From assembly GCA_045654205.1 (NCBI GenBank), contig JAZOMZ010000017.1, positions 7,404-71,403 on the forward strand: 64,000 bases of DNA, read 5' to 3'. Numbering within the stretch: position 1 is the stretch's first letter; each line of letters opens with the position of its first letter. A program made the position numbers and the translations under genes. Below the pieces are notes generated by a model. The model did not search any database and was not told where the DNA came from. It worked only from the letters and a program-made list of their open reading frames with translations. Below, in pieces: positions 60,273 to 64,000 of this stretch. This DNA is from Enterocola sp045654205 (GTDB taxonomy: Bacteria; Bacteroidota; Bacteroidia; Bacteroidales; Paludibacteraceae).

Positions 60273-61256
60273 TTACAATGCTTTTAAGGTGAATGCTTCG
60301 GTGTAGTCTATAGGAAAAGATGTTCCAACATAGTGAAGCCATGCATCTTCGGAGTGACTTAATTCTGATAGTTGATTTGCAGTAAGCGAACCAAATTTAC
60401 TCACAATATCATTTAAAATATTAAGTTCTTCTGCCGAAAAAGTACTCATATCTGGTTGTATTGCAGAAACCAATTGTTCGCCAGAGTTACCAGAAGGGAA
60501 AGAAATAATCTCACTTTCAACATCTTCCATACTTCCATATAGTACATTCCAATTAAATGGTACAGGTCCATACTGAATAGCTTTGTACGCAAGCCCAGTC
60601 ATGCCATATCCCAATGTCTTATAAGAATAAAAGTCTGTATAGAACAACAATTTGTTCATTTTAGTGTTAAACACCCCACCCAATTTATTGATGTAAAACA
60701 GAATAATATTCTTTACCTGGCTAATAGAAACAGGAGCATAACCATTTATAATAGACCTTTTAGGCATCTTATAAGCAGAACTAACACACGCAGTCTTTTT
60801 CATTGCTCCCTCTATCTTGTCATATATTTTAGAAAGCTCTTGTTGAGTAAATTGGCTCTCAGAATTTTGCACGTAAGTAATGAAAACAGACGGATTCATA
60901 ATGCTTCTAAGAGTTTTCCCTATTGCCTCACTAGGTACTTCTCCGTTTTCGTATAAACGATATTGATTTGCTCCAAGACCCAGAATTACAGACATTTTAG
61001 AAGCGGACAAACCATACATTTCTCTAATAGACTTTATTTCATCAGGAAACGGAATGCCATATTTACTGCGATACTGATTATAAACTTGATTCACATTTAT
61101 AGTATCCAACTCTGTGGTGGTAAGTTTCTCCCCACTATCCACACAAACATAAAACAGAGCAGTATATTCAAACTTCTCCTTACGATAAGTAAGTTCTCTC
61201 CTCTCGTGAGAAAACCTAAGTTCACCCCCTGTAAACGGACTAATCATTGTGTTCAT
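60273..61256 (-). CDS. Antitoxin: HTH domain fused to Panacea (DUF4065/SocA-like) domain
   Basis: 327 residues. N-terminal module (about 1-60, MqsA-like but no zinc Cys pairs), an XRE-type HTH at about 66-120 (IKSIREMYGLSASKMSVILG, then GANQYRLYENGEVPS), a linker, and a C-terminal Panacea domain (about 178-320) with KMNKLLFYTDFYSYKTLGYGMTGLAYKAIQYGPVPFNW. Panacea domains are known antitoxin modules that neutralise many unrelated toxins. The ATG overlaps the toxin stop by 4 nt. It probably also represses the operon through the palindrome at 61681. Confidence 0.85.
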   Translation of the reverse strand: MNTMISPFTGGELRFSHERRELTYRKEKFEYTALFYVCVDSGEKLTTTELDTINVNQVYNQYRSKYGIPFPDEIKSIREMYGLSASKMSVILGLGANQYRLYENGEVPSEAIGKTLRSIMNPSVFITYVQNSESQFTQQELSKIYDKIEGAMKKTACVSSAYKMPKRSIINGYAPVSISQVKNIILFYINKLGGVFNTKMNKLLFYTDFYSYKTLGYGMTGLAYKAIQYGPVPFNWNVLYGSMEDVESEIISFPSGNSGEQLVSAIQPDMSTFSAEELNILNDIVSKFGSLTANQLSELSHSEDAWLHYVGTSFPIDYTEAFTLKAL

Positions 61257-61612
61257 GGTTGTATAGTTTTAAATGGATAACTCATTTTATGTTCTGCTTT
61301 ATGAAATGATATGCAGATGGTTCTACTATTAGGAACTCCTAATGATATTTTTATATAAACTTCATTCCCTTTTACATCTTTGCCAAACACCCACAAATCG
61401 CCCATTTTATTTAAAGTATCAACAATAGGTCCTGAAGAATAATCTTCTACTTTAATAGTTTTTATAATCTCTATCCTATCATTTGATGTTATTTCTAACT
61501 CTGTCAATGTTTGGAGATTTTTTTCTCTATCATCTCTAAAAAAAATATTATAAATCTTTAATTTCTCGTGAAATTGATTTAAGAATCTTTCTACGTCTTC
61601 TTTTGTAGTCAT
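61253..61612 (-). CDS. MqsR/RelE-like toxin partner
   Basis: 119 residues. Helical N-terminus (TTKEDVERFLNQFHEKLKIY), then a strand-rich half, SGPIVDTLNKMGDLWVFGKDV, EVYIKISLG, and a terminal ICISFHKAEHKMSYPF. The pattern fits the MqsR-like branch of the RelE superfamily, ribosome-dependent or free mRNA interferases. Toxin-first order with an HTH antitoxin is the mqsRA layout. The family call is by pattern and position; activity is inferred. Confidence 0.65.
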   Translation of the reverse strand: MTTKEDVERFLNQFHEKLKIYNIFFRDDREKNLQTLTELEITSNDRIEIIKTIKVEDYSSGPIVDTLNKMGDLWVFGKDVKGNEVYIKISLGVPNSRTICISFHKAEHKMSYPFKTIQP

Positions 61613-61633
61613 ATCAATGGTTTTAAACTACTG

Positions 61634-61698
61634 CAAAGATAAAGTAAATAGTTGAAATAAGCAAGTAATAAGAAATATAATTCAACGATAACGTTGAA
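61634..61698 (-). promoter_or_regulatory. Promoter and operator of the toxin-antitoxin operon
   Basis: Minus strand TTG (61662-61664), 20 nt, TATCTTTG (61634-61641). Upstream lies TTCAACG-ataa-CGTTGAA (61681-61698), a perfect 7-bp palindrome, and a GTTGAA half-site (61651-61656) is inside the promoter. Likely bound by the HTH antitoxin. Confidence 0.6.
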
Positions 61699-61702
61699 AT
61701 AA

Positions 61703-61757
61703 TAAAAAAAAAAAAACAAAACCACCTGCATAAAATTGCAAATGGTTCTGTTTTAAT
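61703..61757 (-). terminator. Terminator of the HIRAN gene
   Basis: On the transcript: AAAACAGAACCATTTGCA, loop, TGCAGGTGGTTTTGTTTT (several mismatches), followed by a run of about a dozen T. Strong rho-independent shape. Confidence 0.8.
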
Positions 61758-61762
61758 GTGTG

Positions 61763-62098
61763 TTACTGTTTTCTTCTTAAATAAACATTTATGAAAACTT
61801 GTTTTTCTGGATGAGTTTCTTTGTTTATGCCACTGATGCGAGTTTCAAAAATATCATCATAGCCCATATCAAGGAACACACAAAGAGCTTCATTCTTTTT
61901 TTGCGGAATGTACCCCAGTTTACTGTTTTTGTAATACACCGCAATAGCCAGAGGGTCAAATTTGTTATACTTGTCGCGAACCAATGTAAGTTCAGTACCT
62001 ACCTTTAGTTCTTCCATCACTATACAACCTTCACCATAGGTGAATCCAGCAATGTTACAGTTCAATAAGAACTTCCTTAAATCTTGAATAGCTTCCAT
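61763..62098 (-). CDS. Small HIRAN-domain protein
   Basis: 111 residues, essentially one HIRAN domain: CNIAGFTYGEGCIVMEELKVG (14-34), LTLVRDKYNKFDPLAIAVYYK (38-58), LGYIPQKKNEALC (about 61). HIRAN domains bind DNA ends or stalled forks; stand-alone versions occur in phage-related and mobile contexts. Single-gene unit with its own -7 box and terminator. Confidence 0.85.
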   Translation of the reverse strand: MEAIQDLRKFLLNCNIAGFTYGEGCIVMEELKVGTELTLVRDKYNKFDPLAIAVYYKNSKLGYIPQKKNEALCVFLDMGYDDIFETRISGINKETHPEKQVFINVYLRRKQ

Positions 62099-62128
62099 GA
62101 CTTTATCTTTTTAATTGGTTTCTTGCCA

Positions 62129-62136
62129 CAAAGATA
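62129..62136 (-). promoter_or_regulatory. -7 box of the HIRAN gene
   Basis: Minus strand TATCTTTG, about 31 nt before the ATG at 62098. Upstream TTTG is only 15 nt away, so the -33 element is unclear. Confidence 0.5.
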
Positions 62137-62187
62137 AAACCAAGGGTGTATCAAAAAAATGCTACAGGTTGGGAGAAAATTAGATTA

Positions 62188-63042
62188 TTATATTATTTCT
62201 TTAATTAATATATTATTAATTCTATTACGTTCATCTGATACAAAGTCATCTATTACTGTATATAATTGATCAGATTCTTTAGCAACTGTGTCCAATATTG
62301 ATGATATAATACCTTCCCATAGATATTCAAGTCTTAGATTATCAGTTTCGTTAGGTTCATAATTTATTATACACTCTTTAAAATATTCTGATATTCTAGA
62401 ATTCTTAGGTTCTAGTACTATTTTCTTCAATATATCATAATTTACAGGAATGGGACTAGCTGCAATAATAGTTAGAAAATGCTGGATTTCAATTAATGCA
62501 CTAGCGAATTTACTAACAATTTCTTTCACATTAGAACCTAGTTTTTCCTGTTTATTATCAGTTTCAGATATATTTAAATAAAACTCTAACTCTAATCTTG
62601 TAATCTTATTTAAATAAGTTAATATCTCATTCTCTATCTGATTTACATTGTCTGGTCGTAAATTTTTACATATAGTTTTTATTTCTAATGGATTTATTAT
62701 TGCTATTAACTTGGATGATATTATGATAAAGTCATTTAAATATGATTGTTCTTGTTGGTATTTGAGTATATTAAATTGTAATTGACGATTGGTTTTATTT
62801 TGTTTTTCATTTTCACTTTTTTGAATACATAAAATTATAAAAGCAACTGCAGCACTTATAATAGACCCAAGATAAGCTCCCCAAAAAGATAACCAATCAG
62901 TTCCTTCTCCAACTATATCAAACATAGCTGGCAGTAAAATAACTTTATTTATTATTAATGGTATTATTAAGATAATTATAGTGACTATCAATAATCTAAA
63001 TAAAATTGTTTTAATTGATATTGGTAAATTTCTAATATTCAT
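62188..63042 (-). CDS. Two-TM membrane protein of unknown function
   Basis: 284 residues. TM1 about 12-34 (ILFRLLIVTIIILIIPLII), a short outside loop with GEGTDWLSFWGAYLG, TM2 about 50-68 (SIISAAVAFIILCIQ), then a long cytosolic, mostly helical region. The topology and the WLSFWG-x-YLG motif recall proteins annotated as putative phage abortive-infection effectors, but I cannot confirm it. Very AT-rich; lies in the accessory end of the window. Confidence 0.6.
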   Translation of the reverse strand: MNIRNLPISIKTILFRLLIVTIIILIIPLIINKVILLPAMFDIVGEGTDWLSFWGAYLGSIISAAVAFIILCIQKSENEKQNKTNRQLQFNILKYQQEQSYLNDFIIISSKLIAIINPLEIKTICKNLRPDNVNQIENEILTYLNKITRLELEFYLNISETDNKQEKLGSNVKEIVSKFASALIEIQHFLTIIAASPIPVNYDILKKIVLEPKNSRISEYFKECIINYEPNETDNLRLEYLWEGIISSILDTVAKESDQLYTVIDDFVSDERNRINNILIKEII

Positions 63043-63104
63043 AAGTTCTTAATTATTTTATACTCAAATACTTTTGTTAAACTAATATTAGTTTTTCAAT
63101 AAGA

Positions 63105-64000
63105 TTAGGCAAGTAATAATTCTTCCCTAGTATATATGTAACATTCTTTTTTCTCAAAATCAAAACACTTAAACTTATCTGCAGATACGTTTATGACTTG
63201 TAATACTGCATTATCGCTAAGTCTCTTAACACTACTTCCTATTTGAGGTTTTTTGTATGCTATACGTTGATTTAGTGGTTTTCCATATTGTTTAAGTAGT
63301 TCACATAATTTTTCTTCTGGTGGTGTCAGAACAGCCTTTTTATATGAGATAGGAACTTGTTTATTTTTATTAGAATTATTTCTTTCTTCTCTATTACTTT
63401 TTTTCTTTGGTTTTACTACTTTTTTATCAATATTCAAAATGGAAACATTAAATAATTCAGCGATTTTCTTTCCATATAAAATATCAGAAAATAGTATATT
63501 TATTATAAAATCTTCTCTAAATTCTAATCTCAAACAGGCATATTCAACTAAATTGACTTCATAATTCTCCTTATATCTCATATCCCTATCCCCATCTGCT
63601 TTTGTATGAATCCAAGTGTTACTGATTACATTTACATCAGATTCTGTAGTAAAAGTTTTCATATGGATTATTTCAAAACGAGATGTAATATCATTATAAT
63701 CTACAATTGCAAAAGTATCTTTAGTCATTAGAATTATCCCATTATGAAATAAATGAATCTGCAATAAATTAGACTTTAAACAACTAATTGCATTTCTATT
63801 GTAATTAAAGAAATTACTTTTATCTTCAGAAATTTTAAGTAGACTTTGCTCTTCAACAAAAGATTCATCTTTAATATTATCAAACGCAACTGAAATTTTA
63901 CCTCGATTTTCTAATGTTGGATAGACATTATTATTCAGTAACTTAATGACATCTATAAGTGGATTGAATATGCTTTGTTTTTTCTCTAATATTAAACTTG
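63105..64000 (-). CDS. Unknown protein, 5' end beyond window edge
   Basis: The frame is open from the stop at 63105 to base 64000 with no plausible start (a TTG at 63764 is internal), so at least 297 residues are visible and the N-terminus is missing. Visible: strand-rich part (LLQIHLFHNGIILMTKDTFAIVDYNDI), a Lys/Asn-rich linker (KPKKKSNREERNNSNKNKQ), and a C-terminal small domain (PQIGSSVKRLSDNAVLQVINV). I do not recognise it. Same strand as the two-TM gene, 62 nt upstream. Confidence 0.6.
   Translation of the reverse strand, partial: SLILEKKQSIFNPLIDVIKLLNNNVYPTLENRGKISVAFDNIKDESFVEEQSLLKISEDKSNFFNYNRNAISCLKSNLLQIHLFHNGIILMTKDTFAIVDYNDITSRFEIIHMKTFTTESDVNVISNTWIHTKADGDRDMRYKENYEVNLVEYACLRLEFREDFIINILFSDILYGKKIAELFNVSILNIDKKVVKPKKKSNREERNNSNKNKQVPISYKKAVLTPPEEKLCELLKQYGKPLNQRIAYKKPQIGSSVKRLSDNAVLQVINVSADKFKCFDFEKKECYIYTREELLLA

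Noticed and set aside
63105..63764. Complete 219-residue gene
   Set aside because: The start is a TTG and the same frame stays open to the window edge with protein-like composition, so it is the 3' part of a longer gene.

Overview
The window is a contiguous, low-GC (about one third G+C) chromosomal segment of a Bacteroidota bacterium, most likely order Bacteroidales. The evidence is the repeated TTG/TTTG - N18-21 - TAnnTTTG promoters typical of this phylum, weak Shine-Dalgarno sequences, a leuA-leuC-leuD-leuA2-leuB operon, an rseC-rnfBCDGEA cluster, an 893-residue CBM20-GH77 amylomaltase, paired OPX lipoproteins with a BY-kinase, and a FISUMP lipoprotein. No rRNA, tRNA, CRISPR array or complete transposon was seen.

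Layout. (1) 1-29,300 is a surface-polysaccharide (capsule or O-antigen type) locus. A promoter pair near 17.7 kb fires leftward into a 17-kb run of same-strand genes (flippase, asparagine-synthetase-like protein, ATP-grasp ligase, short DegT-like protein, NDP-hexose 2,3-dehydratase, sugar 4-aminotransferase, Gfo/Idh reductase, GT56, GT4, WecB, GT2s, an epimerase, a GT-C-like membrane protein and a WbsX protein cut by the window edge). It also fires rightward into an MBOAT O-acyltransferase, which is out of frame at a C9 tract, and an SGNH-like partner. The leftward block 29.3-20.3 kb encodes export (two OPX lipoproteins, Wzc-like kinase) and nucleotide-sugar enzymes (TviB/WbpO-type dehydrogenase, Ugd, Gmd, Fcl). 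(2) 29.5-36.8 kb holds housekeeping genes: malQ, PBP1A, a YhcC-like radical SAM protein and a YjjP/YjjB exporter. (3) 36.8-43.5 kb is the leucine operon. It is preceded by a transcription attenuator that I reconstruct completely: promoter, a 19-residue Ile/Leu-rich leader peptide, antiterminator and terminator. (4) 43.5-52.4 kb holds an M23 peptidase lipoprotein, rseC-rnfBCDGEA, rsmG, an MBL hydrolase and a DUF4491 protein. (5) 52.4-58.7 kb holds an orphan gene, a FISUMP lipoprotein, ApbE, a Na/Ca antiporter, a dCMP-deaminase-like enzyme, an S41 protease and an HD protein. (6) 58.7-64 kb is an accessory stretch: a DUF234-type ATPase, an MqsR-like toxin with an HTH-Panacea antitoxin, a HIRAN protein, a two-TM protein and an unknown gene cut by the right edge.

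How the genes work together. The sugar set predicts GDP-fucose, UDP-glucuronate, an oxidised UDP-HexNAc and UDP-ManNAc. It also includes a module (2,3-dehydratase, 3-ketoreductase candidate, 4-aminotransferase, GT56) expected to make and transfer a 2-deoxy-4-amino-6-deoxyhexose. That chemistry is known mainly from actinomycete antibiotic sugars. Amide or peptide decoration (ATP-grasp plus an AsnB homologue without its glutaminase cysteine) and switchable O-acylation would diversify the surface glycan. ApbE is the flavin transferase expected to load RnfD and RnfG.

Across the window, short repeats (heptads of (G/A)TTAGGA, a 47-bp CGTTATTCGCTACGCTCA element, a GTGTGCAACCGAG element) sit on or directly behind stop codons at about a dozen junctions. 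This is the most striking non-coding pattern here.
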